Below are positions 13,494 to 24,345 of a stretch of 64,000 nt of DNA, piece by piece; within the stretch, counting starts at the first letter, position 1, and each line of letters begins with the position of its first letter. The stretch is from Epiperipatus broadwayi (taxonomy: Eukaryota > Onychophora > Udeonychophora > Euonychophora > Peripatidae): contig JAQFVV010000546.1 of the NCBI GenBank assembly GCA_028023455.1, positions 310,001 to 374,000 of the forward strand, written 5' to 3'. A program made the translations under genes and the position numbers. The notes beneath the pieces were generated by a model. The model was not told the DNA's origin and searched no databases. It saw only the letters and a list, made by a program, of their open reading frames with translations.

Positions 13494-14362
13494 ATATATT
13501 GCACAACACAAAATTGGTCTCCACTGGACAAAGTGGATAAATGAGTGTCTTTTCTAGCAAATAAAGTATTAACTTACATATAAAGTGAAATTGATAGTGC
13601 TTGGTTGTATAATGATATAAAATTTTTTTAATGTACTGTTTTTAAAGTTATTGTATTGTGCTGATTAAAGTTGGTTATTTTACTCTATTAGCTTTGGCAG
13701 AAGTTAAATTTTGAGTCAAATTTTATTCCAAAACATCTAAAAAATATATTGTATAATTTTGTTATGAATAAATTATTGCTACAGCTTTATAATGCAATTA
13801 TTTTTTGCATATAAAAGTTATATCCATAATTTATAGATTGTACAGCGATAAAATAATTTTACACAGCTTAAATTATAATAGTTTTAAGCTCAAATAAGTG
13901 TTTAATATTCTAAAATCTTTAATTTTTCAAATAGCTGATAATGTGGAGGATAAATAATGCATTTTAAGTTAGTCATAATTTAATTATTTAATATATTTTG
14001 AAAAGCTTGTAATAATGTTAGGATTGAGAAACTAAGTTCAAACCCTATATTTTGGTTTGTTGGTACTTAAACGTATAATATTTTATTTAATTCATTTTAA
14101 TTTTAACATATAATATTCTATTTAAATATTTTAAAGTCAATTACTTATAAAAGTTTAATAAAGCTAGTAAATAAAATAAGATTTTCAAAAGCAATAGATA
14201 AATGAATAAATAAATATATTTAATTTTAATATTATTTATTTTTTAAAAATATTATTAATGTCTAGTTTTAAAAGACAGCTTAAAATTTATATTCTCAGAA
14301 TTGCCTATATGTAAACAATGATAAATAATTATATTAAATATCATCTATAATATTTGTTTTAT

Positions 14363-15267
14363 TTAACCCTCCTGTACTCTGATAGATTTCTTTGTTCTCA
14401 CTACATTTTATCTTTCAACTTTTACTTTAATATTAAACAATTATTATTTATGAGAATATAATAAATTTCACCTCATTGGATATTTTTATTTAAAAATTAA
14501 ATAAATTTTAAAAAATCACATATAATTTTCACATTTGATTTTCTGAATTATTTTAAAAGTTAGATTTTAATCAAAATAAAGAGTGATTATGTCATCAAAT
14601 TTCAGATGGAGCAAATTCAATTTGCAAAATGAATGGAATCTTCATTGTGAATTGTTTGTTTTAAAAATCTGAATGAATTATTTTTAAAATCTAGTAAATC
14701 TATCAATTTATGCTTTAAGAGTTTACATTTTTTTGTAATTTTTACAATATCACTAAATATTATAATAAACTGTTATACTGATGATATTTCTAGTCAGTTA
14801 TATTTCCCACAACTTTAATTTCTATTGTAACATTATACAGAAGAATATATTTTTTATATTAAAAAATAAAACATTTCTGTAAAAAATAAATATGTAATGA
14901 AATATATTTTTCATTTCTAATAATTATTACACAATTACAACACAAAATAATCATAAACACTTTAAAAAATCAAGTTTTTAGACCATCATAATATTTTCTC
15001 AAAGTAATCTTGCAAAGCTCAAGATTGCCAAATATACAATGACTAGGCATCAATGTGTGGTTTCAGATACTTTGAAAATCCTGCTTATTCAGTTATTCTG
15101 ACATCTTTTGAATTTTTTGAAATTAAAATATTAGAAAAAATATATACATTAATTTGAAAACTGAAAAAAAAAATGTTAGCAAAACTTCTTAGTAGAGGAT
15201 AAAAATGCACATTTAATATTTAGATTTCTCAAACAGGGTCCATTGCTTGAGTAAATAGGTTTGTTAA
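14363..15267. mobile_element. ~897-bp TTAA-site insertion (piggyBac-like, non-autonomous)
   Basis: Relative to copy 1 (single TTAA at 6555-6558), copy 2 has an 897-bp extra block bounded by TTAA at 14363-14366 and 15264-15267. TTAA duplication is the hallmark of piggyBac-type transposons, and the left end begins CCCTCCTGTACTC, in keeping with the CCC-starting ends of that superfamily. The right end read inward (CAAACCTATTTACTC) shares only a weak CCT and TACTC core, so the terminal inverted repeat is poor. No transposase coding is present. Confidence 0.45.
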
Positions 15268-16157
15268 TATAATGTACATTTTAATTATGTAATATTTTTG
15301 TTCTATCCAAGTGTTTATAACATTTTGGTTTATTGTAATTTTTAAGTAATTCTTTTATTTTCAACTAGGAAGTATTTTTAATTATTTTTCCATTATCTTG
15401 ACAAAAATTGATTTATTTAAAATTTGAATATGAATCAGGTAACCTTTTACCTAACAATCTTTCCTAGTTTTAAATAGGTTAAGAATTCAACACAAGGGAA
15501 GAGATTATAGGTTAAAAGTTTAATCAAAAGCCTTGTAAAATGATCACATGATTAGTAATATAAATAGGTAAGGTTGTCATCTTCTCAATGTCTTCAATCA
15601 AATTTAAGTTTAATTTCTGTTTGTAGCAGTTGTATTTTAAAATCTCCAATTAAATTTTAAAAGTATAACTTTCTCTAAATTTTATTATTACTTTACCTTA
15701 AGTATGTCAGGCTGAACTATAATATCTAGACACACTTATCTGAACTAAAACACCAAGAAAACTGAAATCTTATCTGCCAGCTTTAATGATAATATTATTT
15801 CATTATTACAATATTTAGAATGTTATCTTTTAAATTTTTTGCATTGGAAAACTTCAAAAGTTATTATTGTTGCCATTATAATGATGAAAGAACTATTGAC
15901 AATTTCAAGACATGAAAACACACCTGTTTTAAATTTAAATTTGCCACAGTAGCAGCAATAATGATATTACATGTGTTAATAATTTCTTGATATTTTGTCT
16001 AAACACTCATTTTGTATTAAATATTATTGACAATTTATTTACCTTGAGTAAAAGATTTTGAATTCAAGATAAAAACTATATTTTTATATAAAGAAGTATT
16101 TTATCAGACATTAAAAAAATTTGTTTCTCGACAAAAATATTAAATTAATAATAGTAA

Positions 16158-16462
16158 GTATCATCATCATCATCAACCATTATCAATCTACTGCAGGATG
16201 AAGGTCTGTTCATGTTTAATCCATCTTTTCTTATCTTTAGCTTCTCTCCTCCACATCAACCCTGCACACTTTCTTATTTCATCCATCCATCTCATACATG
16301 GTCTCTTTCTGGATCTTTTACAATCTCTTGGAATCCAGTTTAAAATTTCAATTGTTCATCTATTATCATCTCTTCTAGCAATATGTCCAGCCCAACTCCA
16401 CTTTAGTCTTTTAATTTTTTCAATGAGGTCTGTTGTTATTTTAATAAGTCATTATATTAGAA
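16158..16462 (-). mobile_element. RTE-clade LINE, 3' fragment
   Basis: Read on the minus strand, the C-terminal RTE-type motif KWSWAGHIARRDDNR is legible, then a stop, then WIPRDCKRSRKRPCMRWMD and an alanine/lysine/tryptophan-rich end, terminating in a (TGA)n tail at 16158-16172. These are characteristic of RTE-type LINE reverse transcriptases just before their short 3' UTR. The copy is 5'-truncated at about 16460 and is absent from the equivalent place in copy 1 (near 7890). The plus-strand open frame at 16198-16467 is an antisense shadow. Confidence 0.8.
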
Positions 16463-17292
16463 ATTAAAAATTGCAAGAAATGATTTATTTACTATGATGG
16501 TTTGTTTGCACCCCCTGAAAAAAATCTTTTTTTTTTTCAAGAAGAGAGTAATAAAAAAAAATCAACTTTCACCAAGCTGCTTAATAAATATTATAAAGAA
16601 TTTAAAAGTTTTCATTTTCTAAAATTTAAATATAAAAATATCCCTGCAAAAGACATTGTTTTATTGTATTTAAATTGTTTTTTTTTTTTGCATTTTAATT
16701 ATTTTATAAAACATACAAAGCATTTAAAACCTGCAAGTTATCTTTTCTTTCTATGTATTACTGTAGAGGCCTCTGTGATTATAAATATGATATTGAGAAA
16801 TAAATTATATTCTGCTAAATACTTTTGTCATTTTTGATACATATGATTTCAAAAAGAATTCTTCTGCAAAATAGTTTATTTATTACAACAAATTAAGATA
16901 ATTCTGTTGATAGATTAATTTTTGGAAAACCTGAATTTAAATGTGAAGATTTTATTGCAAATTAATAAACGTTTATCATAATTTAAATCCATGGATATTA
17001 TTTAATGAATACTCATACATTTATTTTATTATTTGCTAGCATATTTTTTGAAATTTTTATTAAAGAGATCTGGAAGGTCTTTCATATTCTATTGTTATGT
17101 TATAGATTTTGAGATTATAGGTACAATTTATGAAGGATATGTTTGCTGTCGACAAGATTTTGTTTTAAAGCATTTCTATTCATATTCTAGTATAATGGTT
17201 ATGGAAAAAAGAAAACAGAAAGAAGTTACTTTAATTTATTATTTATTGATGGTAAAAAAAATCAAAATTTATTTGTATTTATGATTATTTGC

Positions 17293-17605
17293 GTCATCAT
17301 CAACTATTATCAATCCACTTCATGATGAAGGTCTATCCAAGTTCAATCCATCTTCTCTGATCTTTAGCTTCTCTTCTCCACACCACCTCTGCACACTTTT
17401 TTATTTCATCCATCCATCTCACATGTTGTCCCTTTCTGGGTCTTTTACAATATCTTGGAATCCAGTTTAAGTGTTTAATTGTCAAACTATTATCATCTCT
17501 TCTAGCAATATGTCCATCCCAACTCTACCTCGGTCTTTTAATTTTTTCAAGGAGTTCAGTAACACCTGTTTTTTCTCTTACTCATATATTGTATTTTAGA
17601 ATTTA
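17293..17605 (-). mobile_element. RTE-clade LINE, second 3' fragment
   Basis: Close relative of the 16158-16462 fragment in the same orientation. The minus strand reads REKTGVTELLEKIKRPR, a stop, SWDGHIARRDDN, WIPRYCKRP and VRWMDEIKKCA, again ending in a TGATGA tail at 17294-17300. It extends slightly further upstream in the protein than the other copy. Both are dead on arrival or decayed. Confidence 0.78.
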
Positions 17606-17948
17606 ATGATTTTCAACTTTTATTTCGTCCTACCATTCGATCTTACATCAGCACTTTGTTTTTGGATCTTTACATTAAAAATATAACCTTTCCTTTGATT
17701 ACTTCTTTTTAGGTAAGTTTTAATAATGGCATCAAATATTAAAACAATATTTTCAAATGTTAAATGATTTAAAGCATTCATTCACATTTGATAACTTTTA
17801 TTTTTTTCTTTTAAGCATTTTCATGCATAACATTTAAATATCATAAAATATTATTATTATAAAAAAATAACATTTCAAAAAATCTGTATTTTTGCTTTTA
17901 AATTTCTCTCATATATATATATATATTGCCTCTTTAATTACTCTGAAG

Positions 17949-18525
17949 ATTTTCTGATCTCTTTTTTTAAATTTTATATACCTGTTTTTTTAAAGAGGCA
18001 ATGATGATATCTAGAATCAGCTAATACAAAAACAACAGAATTGTGGGAAATTTGAATGGATTGAATGATGGGTAATGCAAGTTTTTATGTTTTGTACATT
18101 TGTATTAACAGTTGATAAAGATTGTCAGTGAAACAATTGAAAGTACTTCTGGTAAAGAATATATCATTTAATTTTGAATACTGTGTTAAATATATTTGTT
18201 TGAATTATTATTATATGAAAAATATATATATATATAAAATACATACATTTAATGGTTATAGTTATATATATATATATATATTAAAATTTTTATGGGTTAC
18301 AGATATAAATAATATACTTTGTGAGTTCATCTATGTATTACTTTGATTATGACTATAGTAATGTTTTTGTTTAATTACAAAAGTTATCAACTGGGTGATG
18401 AATGCAATATTATAAAAATGGTAATAAAATTGCTGTAAACACTGACTTATAACGACGTTAATGTTCGACCAACAGAAAAAAAAAAACAGGTATCTAAAAT
18501 TTAAAAAAGAGATCAGAAAATCTTC
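17949..18525. repeat. ~48-bp inverted repeat pair flanking 480 bp
   Basis: The segment 17949-17995 (GAAGATTTTCTGATCTC then T-run and TACCTG) reappears as its reverse complement at 18477-18525 with only a few differences. The block between them includes a GIY-YIG remnant and an (AT)n tract. It could be the ends of a foldback element or a local inverted duplication. No target duplication was found outside the arms. Confidence 0.5.
17992..18075 (+). pseudogene. GIY-YIG (Penelope-like) C-terminal remnant
   Basis: The frame reads KEAMMISRIS, a stop, then YKNNRIVGNLNGLNDG and a stop. The KEA-type glutamate followed some 20 residues later by NGLND resembles the end of GIY-YIG domains found in Penelope-like elements. 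The DNA word AGAGGCAATGATGATAT also resembles AGGAGGCAATGATAATAT just after the GIY-YIG fragment at 22044, which strengthens the link. It is short and broken, so the call is tentative. Confidence 0.35.
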
Positions 18526-18529
18526 ATTG

Positions 18530-19060
18530 TAATATATTTTTTTAATAATTCTTTGAAATAAAAGGAAGTTTGCATATGTCATTACATCTATTAATAAAAT
18601 TTGGTCTTTTTAGTATCTCAATGACTGCTTTGATTTTACATTAGTAGAGAGTGTCACATCTGGATAGGATTCTGGTATTAGAGAAATCAATATTGTGATC
18701 TAAATCCATAGATGGAATGTGAGTGCTGATGATGAGTATTGCTTAATTGCATTTGCATGATCATCTCTTCTAGTACTGATGTGACAATTGCTCATATTTA
18801 CATAAAAAAAAACTTGACAATTGCCACATAAAATTTTACAAACTTCATGAGCCTCAAAAAGGATTGAATCTGTAGGCTTAGTTATGATGTTACTAGTTTT
18901 ATATATGCATATTTTATCATTTTTGTTTAACACTTTTTATTACTAAAATAATTTTTGTACATATAAAAATCACACACTAATGTTTCAATTATTTACTATA
19001 ATCTTTTGTAAACTCTAATATTTGTGTTAATATGAAAATACACACATATAACTTAAATAT
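18530..19060. other. Spacer, nothing recognised
   Basis: AT-rich sequence with one 77-codon minus-strand frame (18700-18933) that has mixed composition but no domain I recognise. No repeat boundaries are visible. Confidence 0.4.
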
Positions 19061-19069
19061 ATATATATA

Positions 19070-19460
19070 ATCACCGTAAATCAAATGAATGACAAACTTT
19101 TTATCGATTTATTGAGCGCTTTCAAAGGAGCTTCCTTTTAAAGAGTAAAATTTTACAATCCAAAAATCCCTTTTCACAAAATTTTTAATTTTTATGATAA
19201 TAATAATAAAATATTATTTTTTTTCCAAACAAGTTTAGCAGGAATAAAATGAATCCACTTATTCTACAACTCAAATACTTATATATGAGCAAATCGGAAG
19301 TACTAGCAGAAGGAGGAAAACATCAAATTAGGACAAATATTACATATCTTCATTTACTATAAAAAAATAAACCAGACTTCCAATAAAAAAAAACAATTAA
19401 CAGGTTCGACCTATTTATTAAATAAAAAAAAAAAAACATCATTTTTGAAATAAAACACGC
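19070..19460 (-). repeat. Less AT-rich unknown interspersed sequence
   Basis: On the minus strand this block reads GGAAGCTCCTTTGAAAGCGC, followed directly by TCAATAAATCGAT and ending in TTTACGGTGATT beside an (AT)n tract. It stands out in base composition from the neighbouring spacer. An AATAAA inside a structured, GC-richer end is typical of a retroelement 3' terminus. No coding sequence was recognised, so the family is unknown. Confidence 0.3.
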
Positions 19461-19612
19461 AAGAATAAATAATAACCTCTTTGATCTTTCTTTTACATCG
19501 TTGTTTCACATAATCCTGGGTTGCTGTTCAAAATATGCCATTGTTTTATGAAATAGAAATTGTTGTTTCATAGTAAAGTTTGAGTAGCTTACAAATATAT
19601 ATATTTTTTAAA

Positions 19613-19670
19613 AAAAAAATATTATTATTATTATTATTATTATCACAATATATTATTATTATTAATTACT
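19613..19670. repeat. (TTA)n microsatellite
   Basis: Two short (ATT)n runs at 19616-19644 and 19650-19664, separated by CACAATA. Such tracts elsewhere in the window sit at LINE 3' ends, but no matching 3' terminus was found here. Confidence 0.6.
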
Positions 19671-21440
19671 TTTATATAAACTTAAAAATTTTTTGGATTT
19701 GTTGATAGACAACGCAGCATGATGCATGATTTATGGAAAGGCCATTTACAAATTATTTGCCATGTGTTCTGATCAAGTTCTGTTGTCTACACTCACATTT
19801 GGCAACAGTAAATTATTTATTGAATTTGCCACTTCACTTATTTACGGTGTTGTGTAGGGTGTGTGTCTTACATTTATGTATAAATCGTTAAATGTAAATA
19901 AAGTTTAAAGTTTTTTATATTGAAATCACATGATTTGACCAAGCAATAATTATCAAGCATTTACACAGTTATGTAGTCAAGTTTTAAGGTGAAAATGTGT
20001 CAAAGAGTATGACGGAACAATACTTTGAACTAAATAATGCATCAAATAATCTATTTTTGATAATGTCAATGAGACAAAGAATATAGTGCAGGAAAACTTA
20101 GATGTTGTTAGATTCTCACAATTAATGACCAGTTTATTCAAGTTATATGTCTGATATATTACTGTAGTTGTGAACAACTGGTTTTTAATTTTATTTATAA
20201 CAAAAAAAAAAAAAAAAAGAAACCGTAATAAGTGTTAAATTTGTTGTTACATACGTTAATAATTAACGCTAGTATTAAGCAATTTAACTAAGATTTGGAA
20301 TGGACTATGAATGATATGAAACATATTGATTATAATTTAATATATTTTAATTCTTAAATATACACAAATAAACATAAGTGCATTGAGTGACACATGCAGG
20401 TGGGTAACAATGATGAGCAAGTTTGAGAACATAATCTCATCTGATGCACTATAAGAGTTTATTACAAATTTAATAATTTACAGTCTATTCATGCCCTATT
20501 TTATTATGCCCTCCTTATTATGTTTGTGATGGTTAAGTCATTGCAAGAATGATGATTTATCACTATAACATTTAATAAAGATCATTCAATAATACTTAAC
20601 GAGCTGCAATAGGCTCTCTCTTTTCAGATTATGTCCATACAAAACCAGACTACATATTCAGATCAATGCTGAAATCTTATTACATTCACCTCTGCCTCAA
20701 ATTTTTTTCATAGAATCAATCTCCATTCTGAACTGGGCATAGCATAAATTATAATGTAAACATATATAAAACAAATACTAGCAAGTAATAGAATAATAAC
20801 TGAATACGTTATTATTTAACAAGCATTTAGAGTTTTAGAATTTAATTTAAAAAATAGGCAAGTTTTTATTTTTAAAATACATTTAAAATTTGAATCCCAA
20901 ATTTCACTAATTGCTTACAGATGGTTTTCCAAGAATGTATAACTTTTTTAATAAAAATATATAACTTTTTTTATAAAAAAAGTTTAAGTTTGTAAACATT
21001 TTATTATATATGTGTGTGAGACTATCCCAGGAATTGAAATTTATATACCAATGCATTTAAATAAAGAGTTTTTAACTAAGAATATTTTAAATTTATATTA
21101 ATTTAAAAGAGTTGTAATGTTTTTTTAAATCTATTGCATTACGGCTTCTCTCACATATATATGTAAGTGGTTACACACATATAATAATGTTCACACAACT
21201 TAATTCAATTATATTAGTTTATTAATTTTAAATTTATAACTGCATATACATTATACGCATACAGACATTAATATATTAAATGTGCACACATATCTACACG
21301 TACACATAAATATATGCTATTACATATCAAAATAAATTATTCTGATTATATACGTAAACTGTGAGGGTTCGAAATGGTGGAAAAGATACTAAGTGCTATG
21401 GAACATAGTAGGTGAAATAAGATGATGGCTAAATAATACC
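19670..21440. other. Spacer with unrecognised middle-repetitive sequence
   Basis: No coding sequence. The stretch 19690-19910 is a little richer in G and C and ends in AAATAAAGTTTAAAG, which resembles the AAATAAAGTTTAAAA near the 3' end of the SINE at 22949-23283. It may be a related tail. The rest shows only poly-A and AT-rich words. Confidence 0.35.
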
Positions 21441-21454
21441 ATTTCAAGTGGAAC

Positions 21455-21900
21455 CAAAAAAAAGTGTAATAAGTTTTAAATTTGTTGATGTTGTTTTAAA
21501 AAAAAAAAAATGTAAACAGAAAAAAAAGCATAATAAGTTTTAAATTTGTTTATGTTGTTTAAAAAAAAGTGAACCCAAAAAAAAGTGCACTAACTTTAGG
21601 ATTTATATTTTAAACAAAAATAGAAAACCAAAAATACAACCGTAATAAGTTGAAAATTTCTTGATGATAATAAGAAAAGCATACATTAAAAAAAAAGACC
21701 CCCCCCCAAAAAATGTAATAAGTTGTACATTTATTGATATTAATAAAAAAAGACCTTTAAAAACTACAAATTCTATGTGTTTGATTTTTTTGTTCTAAAT
21801 TTGTTGAGGTTAATAAAAAAAATAATTAAAAAGTACAAATTCTGTGTTTTTTTTTTTATAAAAAAAAAAAAGAAAATCCCCCCCAAAATACGGCCTGGAA
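21455..21900 (+). repeat. Degenerate ~70-bp tandem repeat with A and C runs
   Basis: Units share AATAAGTTTTAAATTTGTTG followed by A-rich sequence, recurring about 5-6 times with decay. C-runs of seven to nine bases occur near 21701 and 21878. The closing CCCCAAAATACGGCC recalls the CCGTATTTTTAAAA, GTGGCCC words inside the hAT element at 37850, so this may be the interior of a related element. No terminal inverted repeats were found. Confidence 0.45.
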
Positions 21901-22043
21901 ACATTCATATTTTATAGTTTTTGTGCAGTAGCAATGCCATCATGCAGCATGTGTGACTAATCAACTATTCAAATAATGTAAATGATATGATAAATAATTC
22001 TAAAACTGGGATTTCTAAGTTTGAATTAAGTTCTGTTATATAA

Positions 22044-22310
22044 ATGTTGGTATGTGGTTGTGGAATGAAATATATAGGGAAGTCAAAGTGTACATTACAA
22101 AAAAGATATAATGATCATAAGATATTGTATAAACATATACAGAGAGAAAATGTAACTTTAGTCGGTATCAATACCCCATCAATTATTTTTGATTGTAATA
22201 GAGTGCGTAATTATGGTTTTAAATTTGATAATAAAGATGTGAAAGTTATTCAAATTGAAAGATGTAATGAAAAATAAAAAATTAAGGAGGCAATGATAAT
22301 ATATATATAT
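22044..22310 (+). pseudogene. GIY-YIG endonuclease fragment, Penelope-like element
   Basis: The frame begins MLVCGCGMKYIGKSKC and continues with LQKRYNDHK. This matches the CPCG-x2-YIGKTK, R and H pattern of the GIY-YIG nuclease domain carried at the C-terminus of Penelope-like retroelements; the residue before the start methionine is a stop where the family usually has a tyrosine. After VIQIERCNEK a stop precedes KIKEAM, which resembles the conserved glutamate region. The reverse transcriptase part is not seen upstream. The catalytic Arg and His look present, but the domain is isolated and interrupted, so it is a dead remnant. A transposon-associated GIY-YIG of another class is the alternative. 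Confidence 0.55.
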
Positions 22311-22402
22311 ATTAATTATAATAATTAAAAAAGCAAGTCATATATAACATGACATTACTTTTAATGAGCTTGTAGTTACAAAAATGCACATAGAGAGCGT
22401 AC

Positions 22403-22540
22403 CAATCCTTAAATCTATAAAAGTACTTTTGGTTAATTTCTAAAACCTGCTTCAACTACCATTAATTTTTTTTTAATTTAATGGCAGTTGAGGCAGATTT
22501 TAAAAATTAACCAAAAGTACTTCTGTGAATTTAAGGATTG
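22403..22540. repeat. Hairpin with 66-bp arms
   Basis: The arms 22403-22468 and 22475-22540 are reverse complements with about eight mismatches around a 6-base loop. Arm landmarks are CAATCCTTAAAT, AAGTACTTTTGGTTAATTT and CTTCAACTACCATTA. This is likely a snapback MITE or the product of a palindromic duplication. A similar single-arm word occurs at about 7840 (TTTAAATCTATAAAAGT). Confidence 0.75.
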
Positions 22541-22610
22541 TTTATAATAGTCTTTTACCATTAAATTTATTATTTTTATTATAATTACAATTTTGTTTTA
22601 ATTAATGGAC

Positions 22611-22612
22611 AT

Positions 22613-22663
<51 letters not shown>

Positions 22664-22664
22664 C
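22611..22664. repeat. (AT)n(TG)n(TA)n compound microsatellite
   Basis: A run of AT, then TG (22633-22648), then TA repeats. It sits immediately upstream of the legible start of the decayed RTE reverse transcriptase. Open frames of Y and I residues on both strands are artefacts. Confidence 0.9.
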
Positions 22665-24345
22665 AAATGCTTAAATAATAAAGATATATTAGGTGATTGT
22701 AAAAATGCAGTAGTGGTACTGATATCTAAAGAAGATAATATTAAAGATATTAAAAATTGTAGGTCTCCCAGTCTCCTATCATTTCTATACAAAAATCTTC
22801 ACTAAGAGAATTTCAATGCATCTGCAGTGGAATTTTGTATAATAGCCAATAAAAAAGCAAGCTGAATTTAAAAATGGTTTTAGCTTTGTGGATTATATCT
22901 AAGTATTGAGAGTTTTAGAAAGAATAAATCAATACAAGTTATCATTATAAGATGTGATATGTTGGACTATTTTCATCATTTATGAGTGAATGTTGAATGT
23001 ACAGAAAATTTTAAACTTTATTTAAACTTTCCAAATATAAACAACTTGTTAGTAATAACAAAAAAAAATAGACAATACAGATTAGTAATTACACAATGTT
23101 TTAAGTAGTATTATTCTCTACTCTTCTGCAGGTGTTGCTGGCCTATATGCACAGTGACAATATTCACTTAGAAGTTGAACTCGCACCTTTAGATTCTTGA
23201 ATATCAAATTTTTTAAGGCAAACGCTCTACTAACATATCACATCTTATAATATACCATCATTACAAACCTTCAGACAAATACTAAGTTATCATTATGTTT
23301 CGGATTTATAGATTATAAAAAAGGATTTAATTTTATATGCAATATTATGCTTATTAAAGCATTGAATCAACAAGATATAGACCCAGGATATTTTCACATT
23401 CCTGCAGAGTATTTAATAAAATGCTATAGAAGTAATTAGAAAGCATGGTAATGCAAAGAATATTAATATTGACAAGAGTTTATGACAAGGTAATTCCATA
23501 TCTCTGAAACTACATGCAGCAATTTTGCAAAAAGTATTTTGTAGAATAAAATGGAAAGCTAAGAGAGTAAATATATAAAAAAAATATTAATTAAGTAATC
23601 TCAATTTTGCGTTTATGATATACTTGTTTTTCAAATAATGTGTCTGAACTATCAAAAATCTTGCAAGAGTTATAACATGAAAGAAAGCAAGTAGGTTTAA
23701 AGATAAATATTAAAAAATCTAAAGTAATCTTCAGTGAAATTTCTTCAAAAAAAAATAAAGATTGGTAATCATGAATTAAAAGAAATACTTTCTTTAGAAT
23801 ATTAATAGATTAAAATATAATGCATAAAATTAATCATGAAATTAAACTTAGATGAAGTGTTTTTTATAGAAATATCTTAATACTAAAATAAAATATGCAT
23901 ATGGGATTGAAAAAGAAGGTTATTAATAGATGTGTTTTGCTAATTTTTATTTATGTATCTGAGACTTGGACATCTAGGAGAAAGGAAATACTGAATCATT
24001 AGATCATTTAATAAAATATAGAGAGATGTATGTTAAGAATAACAAGAAGAGATCAAAAATAATATTCATGAGTGGGAGAACAAATAGACATCATTTAATG
24101 TCATTGATAGAAGACTAAAATGGAATTGGATTTAATATATGGCTAGAAAATATAATAAATGGATTGTTGAAGTTTTAAATTGCATTCCATGAGATATTGT
24201 AAATGTCTTAGAACCCATGTGAAATGTATTTATGAAATAAGAAAATCTGTTGACGTAAGAGAAGCTAAGGATTAAAACAACGGGATTAAACTTGGAAAGA
24301 CTTTTATGTGCTTTAAATTGACAATAGCTGAAAATATTAACGACA
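22665..24345 (+). pseudogene. Decayed RTE-clade LINE reverse transcriptase
   Basis: Stop- and frameshift-ridden but readable in order: CLNNKDILGDCKNAVVVLIS and DNIKDIKNCRS (fingers, equivalent to the KNY-RPISLL region), then after a SINE interruption CFGFIDYKKGF (motif A region), LIKALNQQDIDPGYF, the thumb-like VGLKINIKKSKV, SETWTSR, ERCMLRITRRDQK, and finally an EAKD..IKLGKTF-type tail near 24290. This order is diagnostic of RTE-type LINEs. The catalytic motif C is lost in a decayed stretch around 23600. The copy is about 1.35 kb without the SINE; the amino-terminal endonuclease is missing. Confidence 0.8.
22936..23296 (-). mobile_element. SINE with tRNA-like head, inserted in the RTE
   Basis: AAGTTATCATTAT occurs at 22936-22948 and 23284-23296, bracketing a 335-bp insert; the RTE protein sequence (YKLSL/CFGFIDY) resumes after it. 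On the minus strand the insert shows GTTAGTAGAGCGTTTGCC (A-box-like) and then GGTGCGAGTTCAACTTC (B-box-like) about 50 bp on, and toward its end AAATAAAGTTTAAAA. The two ends also carry an inverted pair, TAAGATGTGATATGTT and its complement. The spacing suggests a Leu/Ser-type tRNA ancestor. Confidence 0.6.

Larger units (their letters stand above)
13745..17255. repeat. Long segmental repeat, copy 2
   Basis: Second copy of the segment at 5905-8720. It is longer because it carries two private insertions, a TTAA-flanked one at 14367-15263 and an RTE tail at 16158-16462. Removing these, and the inverted-repeat element from copy 1, leaves both copies at about 2.3-2.4 kb. That supports one ancestral segment with independent later insertions. 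Confidence 0.75.

Noticed and set aside
16198-16467. 89-codon hydrophobic plus-strand frame resembling a membrane protein
   Set aside because: It is antisense to an RTE reverse transcriptase C-terminus that is clearly legible on the minus strand.
16502-16837. 111-codon frame in segmental copy 2
   Set aside because: The equivalent stretch of copy 1 is not open and the composition is that of AT-rich spacer.
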